Source of the DNA: an uncultured Clostridia bacterium
GTDB lineage: Bacteria; Bacillota; Clostridia; Oscillospirales; Acutalibacteraceae
Assembly: GCA_947364045.1 (NCBI GenBank)
Contig: CANARN010000007.1
Location: 1-58,541 of the forward strand
DNA: 58,541 nucleotides
Reading direction: 5' to 3'
In this document: positions 1 to 7,711 of the stretch, piece by piece
Numbering within the stretch: position 1 is the first letter of the stretch
How the letters are laid out: each line of letters begins with the position of its first letter
Made by a program: the position numbers and the translations under genes
Notes under the pieces: generated by a model
Seen by the model: the letters and a program-made list of their open reading frames with translations, nothing else
Told to the model about the DNA's origin: nothing
Database searches by the model: none

Positions 1-778
1 CCACAATCTTGTCATATTCCGCCGTAAAAAGCCGTCTGTTAATTTCCTTATGCTTTGCGGCATTGGCAAAGGGTGTGTACTGACTCATAAGGCTTACGAA
101 GGTATCATCACCCAGATTGTTCTTTATCCACATTAGTATTTTTTTACTGTCGTTCACGTTTGACGGCAAAACAAGATGTCTTACAAGAAGCCCTTTTTTC
201 ATAAGTCCGTTTTGAAATTCGCACTCTCCCGTTTGGCGTTTCATTTCGAGAATAGCCGCTGAAGCTTTTTCGAAATAGTCGGGACAGGCGGCGTACTTTG
301 ACGACACCTCTTTATCAAAATACTTAATATCTGGTAAGTAAATATCAATAAGACCGTCAAATTTTTTCAGAGTTTCAACGCTGTCATAGCCTGAGCTGTT
401 ATATACAACGGGAACAGAGGGCTTAAAAATTTTAAGAGCCGATATTATGCTGTCGGAAAAATGTGTGGGGTTTACAAGGTCAATGCACGAACATCCGCCG
501 GCTTCCAGCTCCTCGAAAATTTCTGCAAGACGTGAAGCCGTTATTTTTTTACCCTTATTCAAATGGCTTATCTCAAAGTTTTGGCAAAAACAGCATTTAA
601 GATTACAGCCTGAAAAAAAGACAGCTCCTGCGCCGCCCTCTCCTGCAATGCACGGCTCTTCCCAAATGTGCTTTGCGGCGCGGGCAAGCACAGGTGAAGA
701 AGGCATTCTGCAAAAGCCCGAGCTTTCATTTTCATTTCGCTGAGCGCCGCACTGCCTTGGGCAAAGATTACAAATCAT
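1..778 (-). CDS. Radical SAM protein, PflA-like (COG1313 type), 3' end missing
   Basis: Reads leftward from ATG at 778-776, with a GAGGTG ribosome site about 6 bases upstream, and runs off the window edge, so the C-terminus is missing. The visible 259 residues hold the radical SAM cluster motif C58-x3-C62-x2-C65 (GCNLKCCFCQN). Before it lies a cysteine-rich N-terminus (C3, C6, C10, C23), a pattern known in putative pyruvate-formate-lyase-activating-enzyme relatives. The family reductively cleaves S-adenosylmethionine at a [4Fe-4S] cluster; the substrate here is unknown. It is transcribed divergently from coaX. Family assignment is firm; the exact role is not. Confidence 0.85.
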   Translation of the reverse strand, partial: MICNLCPRQCGAQRNENESSGFCRMPSSPVLARAAKHIWEEPCIAGEGGAGAVFFSGCNLKCCFCQNFEISHLNKGKKITASRLAEIFEELEAGGCSCIDLVNPTHFSDSIISALKIFKPSVPVVYNSSGYDSVETLKKFDGLIDIYLPDIKYFDKEVSSKYAACPDYFEKASAAILEMKRQTGECEFQNGLMKKGLLVRHLVLPSNVNDSKKILMWIKNNLGDDTFVSLMSQYTPFANAAKHKEINRRLFTAEYDKIV

Positions 779-819
779 ACATATCACCTCAATCTAAGCA
801 CAATATATATTTGTTAAAC

Positions 820-848
820 AGTATAACATTTACATAAAACAAAAACAA
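820..848 (-). promoter_or_regulatory. Promoter of the radical SAM gene
   Basis: On the minus strand, -35 TTGTTT and -10 TATACT are separated by 17 bases, about 40 bases ahead of the ATG at 778. It lies back-to-back with the coaX promoter. The -35 is imperfect. Confidence 0.5.
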
Positions 849-860
849 GTGCGTTTACTC

Positions 861-889
861 TTGCAAAAATGCGCTTTCAAGTGTATAAT
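861..889 (+). promoter_or_regulatory. Promoter of coaX
   Basis: TTGCAA, 17 bases, TATAAT. The predicted transcript starts near 896, leaving only about 16 bases of leader that contain the GAGGTG ribosome site. Confidence 0.75.
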
Positions 890-911
890 ACATTTTCAAC
901 GAGGTGATTTT

Positions 912-1676
912 ATGCTTCTCACAATTGATATAGGCAATACAAATATTTCCATAGGTATTTTCTCGGATGAAGAGCTTGTTTTAAACTGCCGTTTTGCAAC
1001 AGAAAGGCAGAAAACAGAAGACCAATACGCAATTCAGTTTACTGATATTTTCACGCTGTATAAAATCGACCCGTCAAAAATTACGGGTGCGGTTATCAGC
1101 TCTGTTGTGCCTGAAATTACAAATGCTGTAAAAGGTGCGCTAAAAAAACTGATTGACGGTAAGGTGCTGATTCTTGCGCCGGGCGTTAAAACAGGTCTTA
1201 ATATTTTAATTGACAACCCTGCGCAATTAGGCGGGGATTTAGCCGCAGGTGCAGTTGGAGCCGCATCGCAGTACCCACTGCCTGCCTTCATTGTGGACTT
1301 GGGAACCGCCACAAAAATATGCGTTATTGACGAAAAGAAAAATTTCCGCGGATGTCTTATTGCCCCGGGAGTTGCAATTTCTCTGAAGGCGCTTACGGAC
1401 ACAAGCTCCCTTCTTCAGACAATCAGCCTCGAAGCGCCGAAAAAGGTTTGCGGAACAAACACCGCAGACAGTATGCAAAGCGGTGTAATTCTCGGCACTG
1501 CGTCAATGATTGACGGTCTTATTGACAGACTTGCAGAAGAAATCGGCGAGCCTGAATCCGTTATTGCAACAGGCGGTCTTTCTTACTTTCTTCCAAATGT
1601 GTGTAAGCACAAAATGATTCACGACAAAAATTTAGTTCTTAAAGGACTTAAAAGGATATACGAAAAAAACATATAA
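912..1676 (+). CDS. coaX: Type III pantothenate kinase CoaX
   Basis: Cytosolic enzyme that phosphorylates pantothenate with ATP, the first step of coenzyme A synthesis. The 254-residue protein has the expected family length. It shows the ASKHA N-terminal phosphate motif DIGNTN (residues 4-9), the LGGDLAAG segment near residue 105 and the VDLGTATK motif near 125. The start at 912 follows GAGGTG by 5 bases. An upstream in-frame ATG at 849 lies ahead of the predicted promoter and is rejected. The next gene on the same strand is an ECF S component, which suggests uptake of pantothenate coupled to its phosphorylation. Confidence 0.93.
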   Translation: MLLTIDIGNTNISIGIFSDEELVLNCRFATERQKTEDQYAIQFTDIFTLYKIDPSKITGAVISSVVPEITNAVKGALKKLIDGKVLILAPGVKTGLNILIDNPAQLGGDLAAGAVGAASQYPLPAFIVDLGTATKICVIDEKKNFRGCLIAPGVAISLKALTDTSSLLQTISLEAPKKVCGTNTADSMQSGVILGTASMIDGLIDRLAEEIGEPESVIATGGLSYFLPNVCKHKMIHDKNLVLKGLKRIYEKNI

Positions 1677-1780
1677 AATTATTTTGCATAAAGCAAATTT
1701 TCTGCGTGAGCTGTAGCTTTTTGCACAGTATCGCAAATGCGGAGATTTGTTTTAAATATTTTTTAAAGCGCGCTGTACTT

Positions 1781-1803
1781 TAGGATTTTTCCTATGCCAT
1801 AGG
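1781..1803 (+). promoter_or_regulatory. Two mutually exclusive hairpins before the ECF gene
   Basis: TAGGA-TTTT-TCCTA (1781-1794) and the perfect palindrome CCTATG-C-CATAGG (1791-1803) share the bases CCTA, so only one can form at a time. They end 7 bases before the AAAGGAG ribosome site at 1814-1820. The structure is seen directly; a regulatory role is inference. Confidence 0.35.
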
Positions 1804-1826
1804 GACAGCAGCGAAAGGAGTAAATT

Positions 1827-2414
1827 ATGGCAAACAAAAAAATACTGAGTAAAGATCAGATGGTCAAACTCGCAATCACAGGTGTTCTCACCGCAGTAGT
1901 TATTGTGTTGCAGGCGCTCGGCTCATTCATTAAGCTTGGCACGGCATCGGTTACACTGGTTCTTGTCCCGATAATTGTCGGTGCGGCTATTGCAGGACCT
2001 TATGTCAGCACTTGGCTCGGCTTTGTATTCAGCGTTGTAGTTCTTATGCAGCCTGACACTGCCGTATTTATGGCTTTGAGTGTTCCCGGCACTGTTATCA
2101 CCGTTCTTCTTAAAGGCACACTGTGCGGTCTTATGTCCGGTCTGGTGTTCAAGGTATTCAAGAAAAAGAATACTTATTTAGCGGTTGCTTTAGCCGCCGT
2201 TATCTGCCCGATTGTTAACACGGGAATCTTCCTTTTAGGAGGCAGACTGTTTTTCTACGATGCGATAAGCGAATGGGGAGCCGCCGCAGGATTTACAAAT
2301 ACAGCCGCTTATATGTTTGTCGGTTTTGTAGGTCTTAATTTCGTTTTCGAGCTTCTTTTCGACATAATCCTCTCTCCTGCGATTGTAAGGGTTGTAAACG
2401 CTCTGAAAAAATAA
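1827..2414 (+). CDS. ECF transporter S component, probable pantothenate transporter
   Basis: Small integral membrane protein (195 residues, about six hydrophobic segments) of the ECF-transporter substrate-binding class. It resembles the PF12822 group: basic N-terminus, then a first helix with repeated Val/Ala/Leu and a GAAIAGP turn near residue 52. Such S components capture a vitamin and work with a shared EcfA-A'-T energising module, which is not in this window. Position 150 bases after coaX on the same strand suggests pantothenate (PanT-like) as substrate; that is inferred from context only. AAAGGAG lies 6 bases before the ATG, and a strong terminator follows. Confidence 0.8.
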   Translation: MANKKILSKDQMVKLAITGVLTAVVIVLQALGSFIKLGTASVTLVLVPIIVGAAIAGPYVSTWLGFVFSVVVLMQPDTAVFMALSVPGTVITVLLKGTLCGLMSGLVFKVFKKKNTYLAVALAAVICPIVNTGIFLLGGRLFFYDAISEWGAAAGFTNTAAYMFVGFVGLNFVFELLFDIILSPAIVRVVNALKK

Positions 2415-2436
2415 AAACAGATTTGTTCTGCTCATA

Positions 2437-2466
2437 AAAAAATCCGCTCACTCGGGCGGATTTTTT
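2437..2466. terminator. Bidirectional terminator
   Basis: An 11-bp stem, AAAAAATCCGC with GCGGATTTTTT, and an 8-base loop give an A-run on one side and a T-run on the other. It ends the ECF gene and can also stop leftward transcription from the DUF4091 gene. Confidence 0.9.
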
Positions 2467-2504
2467 GTTTTGCATAATTTGCAGAAGTTGCATCCTAAAA
2501 ATTC

Positions 2505-2524
2505 GGACGATGCGGGCATCGTCC
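2505..2524 (-). terminator. Terminator abutting the DUF4091 stop codon
   Basis: A perfect 9-bp inverted repeat, GGACGATGC / GCATCGTCC, begins 1 base after the minus-strand TAG stop. It is followed on that strand by GAATTTTTAGG, a modest U-run. It forms a tandem pair with the hairpin at 2437-2466. Confidence 0.6.
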
Positions 2525-2525
2525 A

Positions 2526-4157
2526 CTACGAGTTAAGTTTTGCCTTTATGCGCTCGTTAACCTGTTCACGAGTGCTTAAAAGCCAATCCTCGCTGTGCGG
2601 ATAATCCGTAAATGAAATATCGTATTTTCCGTTTTCTTCGATTATATCAAGAACCGTTTTTTTGTCAGTCAGAGCTTCAAGCGTATTAAAAGCTGCCATA
2701 TCCTGCAATGCGTCATAAAACACTTTAAGTCTTATGGACTGTAACGGCGTGCCGTCCTCAGCAGGATAAACCACATAGCTGTCGCCTGACGGAAAATCTC
2801 CGCCCGCATCGGACACCTCAAACGGATTGACTGACGCCTTTGAATATTGTGTGTAATAAAAATTATAGCCCCAGTGCAAAAAGCCTTTTATATTAAATTT
2901 ATACATCTGACAGCCTAAAACCCTGTTACGCAGAGAGCTGTTGCAGAAAAAGCGGTTTGAAACGAAACGGTTTTTCTGTGAACTGCAATAGTAAGTCCAT
3001 AAATTTTCCGTTTTGCCTATAAACTTATGTACGGCGTCATTTGACGGAATGGGATTCGAAACTATTTTCAGCCTGTAAAACCAAATATCCGACAGCGCGT
3101 CAATAATTTTATATCCTTTGAAAAGCTTATGAATATATCTTGAAGCTTTTGAATATGACGTAAGCATTGAAAAATTCGGTTCATCGCTTACGTGAATAAA
3201 CACCTTTTCTTTTAAATTGCTGTCTTCGATGTATTTTTTCAGCTCATCTGAAAATGCTTTCAGAAAGTTTTTATATTCCGTAGAAGTTGCCTTTGTTTCC
3301 CACCCGAAAATTCTTTTGTATTCGCCGTTATCATAAGCCATTATCTTCGGCGCAGACTTTGCCCCCCATTGAGTATAAAAATGAGAAAGCTCAAAATACT
3401 CAATTCCGCACCTGCGCGACATCTCAATCCAGCGGGTAAGCTTATCAAAATTAAAAGAATATTCACTGCCGCTGACAGTTACGTCAACAAGCTGAACAGT
3501 GGGTCTTTCGCCGTTCACCTCAGTGTCAAGAGGCGGAGTAAACAGCGGAGTCAGCACACAGTTCATACCGTATTCACGCGCCGTTTTAAGAAAATTTTCC
3601 GTAACGCGCCAATATTCGTCTGAAAATGCCTCAAATCCGTAATAGGACATTAGGCAGTCGGTGTGAAACCAACAGGTATAGACAAAATCGCGGAAATCAA
3701 GCTCAGCATCTATAATTTCAATTTCAAGCTCAGCGCTCTTTTCGCCTGCTTCAATTTTGATTTTGTGTTTGCCTGTGTCGTTTCCGCTGCCGTCAAGCTC
3801 AGCCCAAATTACTGTTATTCCCTTTGAAAGCTTTATTTTTCCGTTCTTCAACGGCAACAGTAAATCGGGATAATAACCGCTTGCGGAAAAACGGTAATAG
3901 CTGTCTGCATTCGTTTTACTCATCGGTAAATCGGATTTAATATGCCTTACCTCATACAGCGATATATTTTTCAGCGAGCTGACTGCGAACACATCGCAAT
4001 CACATTCACAGTCTGCATTTATTGCTATCTGAAAGGATTTCTTTTCATTCTTTAAAAGAGAAATATTAGTTATTTTTTTCTGCGGGAAACTGTCTTCATC
4101 ATATATTTTTTCAAGTGATGAAATAATTTTAATATCGGTTATTCCGTTCAAGTGCAT
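2526..4157 (-). CDS. DUF4091-domain protein, GH123-like glycoside hydrolase fold
   Basis: A 543-residue protein with an N-terminal beta-rich region (about 1-155), a TIM-barrel-like middle and a C-terminal DUF4091-type segment (MAAFNTLEALTDKK). DUF4091 proteins are related to GH123 beta-N-acetylgalactosaminidases, whose catalytic Asp-Glu pair would correspond to D325-E326 in HVSDEPN. The start at 4157 has GGGAG a few bases upstream. The longer reading to 4232 would overlap the preceding gene by 47 bases and has no ribosome site. No signal peptide is visible, so it is probably cytosolic. Last gene of the GH16 / DUF4874 / DUF4091 operon, 28 bases after its neighbour. Substrate unknown. Confidence 0.75.
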   Translation of the reverse strand: MHLNGITDIKIISSLEKIYDEDSFPQKKITNISLLKNEKKSFQIAINADCECDCDVFAVSSLKNISLYEVRHIKSDLPMSKTNADSYYRFSASGYYPDLLLPLKNGKIKLSKGITVIWAELDGSGNDTGKHKIKIEAGEKSAELEIEIIDAELDFRDFVYTCWFHTDCLMSYYGFEAFSDEYWRVTENFLKTAREYGMNCVLTPLFTPPLDTEVNGERPTVQLVDVTVSGSEYSFNFDKLTRWIEMSRRCGIEYFELSHFYTQWGAKSAPKIMAYDNGEYKRIFGWETKATSTEYKNFLKAFSDELKKYIEDSNLKEKVFIHVSDEPNFSMLTSYSKASRYIHKLFKGYKIIDALSDIWFYRLKIVSNPIPSNDAVHKFIGKTENLWTYYCSSQKNRFVSNRFFCNSSLRNRVLGCQMYKFNIKGFLHWGYNFYYTQYSKASVNPFEVSDAGGDFPSGDSYVVYPAEDGTPLQSIRLKVFYDALQDMAAFNTLEALTDKKTVLDIIEENGKYDISFTDYPHSEDWLLSTREQVNERIKAKLNS

Positions 4158-4185
4158 CGCTCCCGTAATAAATATAGTTTTGTAT

Positions 4186-5547
4186 TTATTTAAAATACTG
4201 AATACCGTCAACAAACGGAGAGCTGTTTGCAAATCGCGGGTTTATTCCGCCGTTCTTGAACGTATCCATTTTAACTCCTATAGGAATTAAATCTTTATTT
4301 AACTTGACTGTATATTTCACGCTTTTGCCAGACAAAAGCTTACGTTTATCATAATCCTCAATTGCTTTTTCGGAAATCTGTCCGCTGTCGGCATTTTTAA
4401 CCGCAACTGCAAAATAGTTAAAATTAAGCGGCGCGGCAAAGCCGTAATTGGTGACGGTAAAGCTTAGCGTATCGTTTTGATATTCGTAATCGGATAAGAC
4501 TAAATTGTACCCGAGATGATACCTTAAAATGTCATAAACCGATAATTTCACAGCCTCATTTTTACTGTTTTTAAACAAATACGGATTTACGGAAATTCCA
4601 AGGGCTGCAGTTTCACCGCAATCCAAATATTCATTTTTCCATTTTTCAAGGCTGTAGCTGTTTCCGTCCTCTATGTAATTATGCTCAAGGGAAAGAGATG
4701 TAAGACTGAAAGCCGACAGCTGCTTCAGAATTTTTTTACCGTCAAGACTGCCTAATGACATTGCGCCCTGTTTGTCGTCAAGCGTTGCTCTGCCCCAAGG
4801 CATTTCGCCGTCATTTACAGTGAATTTCGCATGCTCTGTCGTTTCTTTGAGCTTCTCTGCTTCCGACTGCGGAATAAATGACCACTTGTGATTCATATCT
4901 CCTATAATATAATCATCGTGAAGCCCGACCTTTTGTTTATATTCAGCCGGCGTCTTTTTCAGCATATCATAGGTTCTTACCTGTACGTAAATTCCTTCAG
5001 GCGCAATCTCACATACATTTCGGATTACCTTTTTTATATGCCGATTTTTAAGACGTTTATTGGAATGTCCCTCGCCCCAAAAGCCTATAATACCTGTTTG
5101 CAGACAGTAAACGGTGTCAGACACAAGCTGTCTGTTCTCCCGAAACCAAGAGTCTATTTGGCTGAGATGCTTTTTGACAGTCCTGTAAGGTGCGTCAGGC
5201 ACTGCCTCTGTCGAATAAGCAAATCTTAAAAGCAGTCTGATATGATTCTTTCTGTAAAGCTCAAAAATCTTTTTCAGCTGTTCAAACGCAATTGCGTCTA
5301 AAGCTTTATCACAGTAATTTGACAGATATACATAAAGCTGGCACAAAACAGGTGAGTCGTCTTTATATTTCTCTATCATACTCTGAGCCTTTTGAAAAGG
5401 GTCTTTCCTGTCAAGCGGATAAGAGCAAAGAGGATTTCCGAGCGTAATATAATGCTCCATTCGCAGACCGCGGTCCGCATTGCTCAGCAAAGCACCGCAG
5501 TTTTCCGAATTCATCGACAAAAGGCTTTCATCTGTTTTTCTGTTCAT
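4186..5547 (-). CDS. DUF4874/DUF4832 domain protein
   Basis: A 453-residue protein. The N-terminus carries the NADRGLRMEHY segment typical of DUF4874 (about residues 20-180). A DUF4832-like middle and C-terminus follow, with HNYIEDG near 300 and a beta-sandwich-like end. The domain pair recurs in bacterial carbohydrate loci, has a barrel-like fold with conserved aromatic and acidic residues (FWGEGH near 155), and has no established activity that I know of. No signal peptide is seen. AAAGGA precedes the ATG. It lies 11 bases after the GH16 gene and 28 bases before the DUF4091 gene, so the three are very likely cotranscribed. Confidence 0.75.
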   Translation of the reverse strand: MNRKTDESLLSMNSENCGALLSNADRGLRMEHYITLGNPLCSYPLDRKDPFQKAQSMIEKYKDDSPVLCQLYVYLSNYCDKALDAIAFEQLKKIFELYRKNHIRLLLRFAYSTEAVPDAPYRTVKKHLSQIDSWFRENRQLVSDTVYCLQTGIIGFWGEGHSNKRLKNRHIKKVIRNVCEIAPEGIYVQVRTYDMLKKTPAEYKQKVGLHDDYIIGDMNHKWSFIPQSEAEKLKETTEHAKFTVNDGEMPWGRATLDDKQGAMSLGSLDGKKILKQLSAFSLTSLSLEHNYIEDGNSYSLEKWKNEYLDCGETAALGISVNPYLFKNSKNEAVKLSVYDILRYHLGYNLVLSDYEYQNDTLSFTVTNYGFAAPLNFNYFAVAVKNADSGQISEKAIEDYDKRKLLSGKSVKYTVKLNKDLIPIGVKMDTFKNGGINPRFANSSPFVDGIQYFK

Positions 5548-5558
5548 ATAGTTTTCCT

Positions 5559-6620
5559 TTATGACAAGTCGAAGCTTCCGGTAAATTCGCTGTCATCCTG
5601 AATGAATTTTTCGTAATTTTCGTTCTGCCAAACCTTAACGTAATCTATTTCAAAATCATCATTATCTGCATTATTGTGGCTGAACTGACCGATTTTCTTA
5701 CCGTGAGGACCCCAGCCGTCGCCTGCGTCTATTTCAACGGTAAGGCGCAAAAACTCTTTAACTCTTGAAACATCGCCTGCATCGCTTGCCCAAGTTGCAA
5801 CTCCGTCAATGTAAAACACATAATACTCGGGAGTCCATTTAAGCGCGAAGGTATGAAAGCCGTCATATAAATCCTGTTCCAATTCGCCTATATAGCCCTG
5901 AACCTTTGCATTTTTTCCGTAGCCGTCCCAAAGAAGCGCATGACCCATTTCCGAATGCTTGCTGTTTATAAATGCGCTTTCGTAAACGTCTATTTCCGTG
6001 CCGTCTCTTCCGTCATTTCCGACCTGTCTCATATTTGAGGACTGAAGCCAAAAAGCAGACCAAAGACCTTGAGATTTCGGCAATTTTACTCTGCATTCAA
6101 AATAGCCGAATGCCTGTGAAAACAGAAGAGTATCTGCCGTGCCTTTATTGCTGTTATTGTCACCGGAAATAAGACGGGTTTCAATTCCGCTTGTAAACCG
6201 TCCCTTTGCGGGGCAGTCGCCGTCACAGGTGTGGTTCTCTTCATATCTTGAATGAATTATCGCTTTTGAGTCCCTGACTTCAAGCATTTCGGGACACCAC
6301 CAGCATGCCTGCTCAGGCTTATTTTCATCATCGCTCTTCCAACGTATTGCATGGGGAGATGTTGTCCAAATTTCCTTATTACCTGTATATTTTTCGCCGA
6401 AAGTTATGCCCTCATTAAGCTTTGTGCCGTTAAAATCGTCCTCAAAGACCATATACCAGCCGTTTTCGTTAAGCGTGGGAACAGATAAATCCCACCCGTT
6501 GTTTTTCCACTGGATTGCCTGTTTTTTATTATACTGCTTTACTGCAAAAAATGCAACCAAAGCAACAACTGTCGCTGCGACAAGTATTATCGCCGCTGCT
6601 TTTAAAATCTCTTTTAACAT
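5559..6620 (-). CDS. Membrane-anchored GH16 family beta-glucanase-like protein
   Basis: A 353-residue protein with an N-terminal transmembrane anchor (residues 8-27, no obvious cleavage site or lipobox) and an extracellular GH16 jelly-roll domain (about 55-335). The signature E209-x-D211-x-x-E214 (TEIDVYES) supplies the GH16 nucleophile and acid/base. The family cleaves beta-1,3/1,4-glucans, galactans or related polymers; the exact substrate cannot be read. Two cysteine pairs (C106/C109 and C132/C136) sit in a loop before the active-site strand and may bind a metal or form disulfides. First gene of a three-gene operon, divergent from the AraC regulator. Confidence 0.85.
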   Translation of the reverse strand: MLKEILKAAAIILVAATVVALVAFFAVKQYNKKQAIQWKNNGWDLSVPTLNENGWYMVFEDDFNGTKLNEGITFGEKYTGNKEIWTTSPHAIRWKSDDENKPEQACWWCPEMLEVRDSKAIIHSRYEENHTCDGDCPAKGRFTSGIETRLISGDNNSNKGTADTLLFSQAFGYFECRVKLPKSQGLWSAFWLQSSNMRQVGNDGRDGTEIDVYESAFINSKHSEMGHALLWDGYGKNAKVQGYIGELEQDLYDGFHTFALKWTPEYYVFYIDGVATWASDAGDVSRVKEFLRLTVEIDAGDGWGPHGKKIGQFSHNNADNDDFEIDYVKVWQNENYEKFIQDDSEFTGSFDLS

Positions 6621-6678
6621 ATCTCTTTCTCCCTTACATTTAATCTCAGGCTTAATTTTATAATAAACCTTATATTAA

Positions 6679-6706
6679 ATTATATAATACAACATATTGA
6701 AATCAA
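6679..6706 (-). promoter_or_regulatory. Promoter of the GH16 operon
   Basis: Minus-strand TTGATT, 16 bases, TATAAT. Its -35 (6701-6706) overlaps the -35 of the divergent araC-type promoter (6697-6702), so one bound regulator could affect both. Confidence 0.65.
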
Positions 6707-6725
6707 ATACAAAAAACAGTATAAT
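6697..6725 (+). promoter_or_regulatory. Promoter of the AraC-family regulator
   Basis: TTGAAA, 17 bases, TATAAT, followed by the AAAGGAG ribosome site at 6744-6750. It overlaps the divergent GH16 promoter. Confidence 0.75.
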
Positions 6726-6757
6726 TGATATATATTTCAGAAAAAAGGAGTTTTTTT

Positions 6758-7591
6758 ATGTATCAAAGCGACTCATTTTACCTGAGCTGGCAAAAACAGG
6801 AGAATGTTTTTTTTCCTAACGTTATCACTGCTTTCAACATTTTTGCCGATGAAAATTATTATCATTATATTGAGGACGAAGAGCATGGCTATTATCCCGA
6901 AAACACATTTTCTTTTATACGGTGCTTTGCCGGCGAGGGTGAAATAAGCCTTCATGACAAAGTGTTCCGCTTGCGCGAAAACGAATGTCTTTTTCTTCGC
7001 TTTCACACTATAAAAAAATACACAAGCATTACAAAAATGTGGGGGTATAAGTGGGTAAATTTCACCGCTAAAAACGCTTCATCTCTTTTTGAAACCGAAA
7101 CGGTCTATTCAAAATGCGTATTTGACGGTGAAGAACAGCTTTTTTCAAAATTTTTGCAGACAGGTCAGTCCGAAAATGTTAACGTGGGCTATGTAAACAC
7201 GGTTTTCAATCACTATTTATATTCCGTTATGCTTCAGGAAGGATTTTCACGAAGCGAAGAGAAAAAATCCGTTACTACAATTGATGAAATCTGCGGATAC
7301 ATAAGGCAGAAAATCTATTCCAAAATTTCAATAGGCGAAATTTCTTCCTTTTTCCAAATGTCCCCCCGGCGTATGCATCAGATTTTTACACAGAAGCTGG
7401 GAATTTCTCCGAAAAGATATATATTGAATAAGAAGCTTGAAGAAGGCTATAAGCTGCTCGTTCAAACGACTATTCCCATAAATGAAATTTCTGCTATGCT
7501 GTGCTTCAGTTCGCCCTACCATTTCTCCGCGGAATTTAAAAAGACTTTTAACGGAACGCCTACTGAAGTCAGAAAAATGGAAAATATATAG
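6758..7591 (+). CDS. AraC/XylS-family transcriptional regulator
   Basis: A 277-residue protein with an N-terminal cupin-like sensing domain (about 1-150) and a C-terminal double helix-turn-helix AraC domain (about 175-275). The latter includes ISIGEISSFFQMSPRRMHQIF and the second-helix signature INEISAMLCFSSPYHFSAEFK, here split only for description. Such regulators usually activate nearby sugar genes when a ligand binds the cupin. ATG 6758 follows AAAGGAG by 7 bases; the in-frame ATG at 6725 overlaps the -10 and is rejected. It sits between the divergent GH16 operon and the metallophosphoesterase/GH18 pair, so it is the likely local regulator. The ligand is unknown. Confidence 0.9.
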   Translation: MYQSDSFYLSWQKQENVFFPNVITAFNIFADENYYHYIEDEEHGYYPENTFSFIRCFAGEGEISLHDKVFRLRENECLFLRFHTIKKYTSITKMWGYKWVNFTAKNASSLFETETVYSKCVFDGEEQLFSKFLQTGQSENVNVGYVNTVFNHYLYSVMLQEGFSRSEEKKSVTTIDEICGYIRQKIYSKISIGEISSFFQMSPRRMHQIFTQKLGISPKRYILNKKLEEGYKLLVQTTIPINEISAMLCFSSPYHFSAEFKKTFNGTPTEVRKMENI

Positions 7592-7652
7592 CAAATTATT
7601 TTAAGCCGATTGAATATTTCCGATTTTTATATCTTTATTTCTCATTAAAATA

Positions 7653-7681
7653 TTGAAGTAACGAAGTTATTATCATAAAAT
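7653..7681 (+). promoter_or_regulatory. Promoter of the metallophosphoesterase gene
   Basis: TTGAAG, 17 bases, TAAAAT, 30 bases before the ATG at 7712. The gene therefore need not rely on read-through from the AraC gene. Confidence 0.6.
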
Positions 7682-7711
7682 TATTTATATAATAAATCAG
7701 AGGTTTTAATT

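Noticed and set aside
447-743. Plus-strand ORF of 98 codons
   Set aside because: It is antisense to the radical SAM gene, whose cysteine motifs and ribosome site are clear; the ORF product has no recognisable features.
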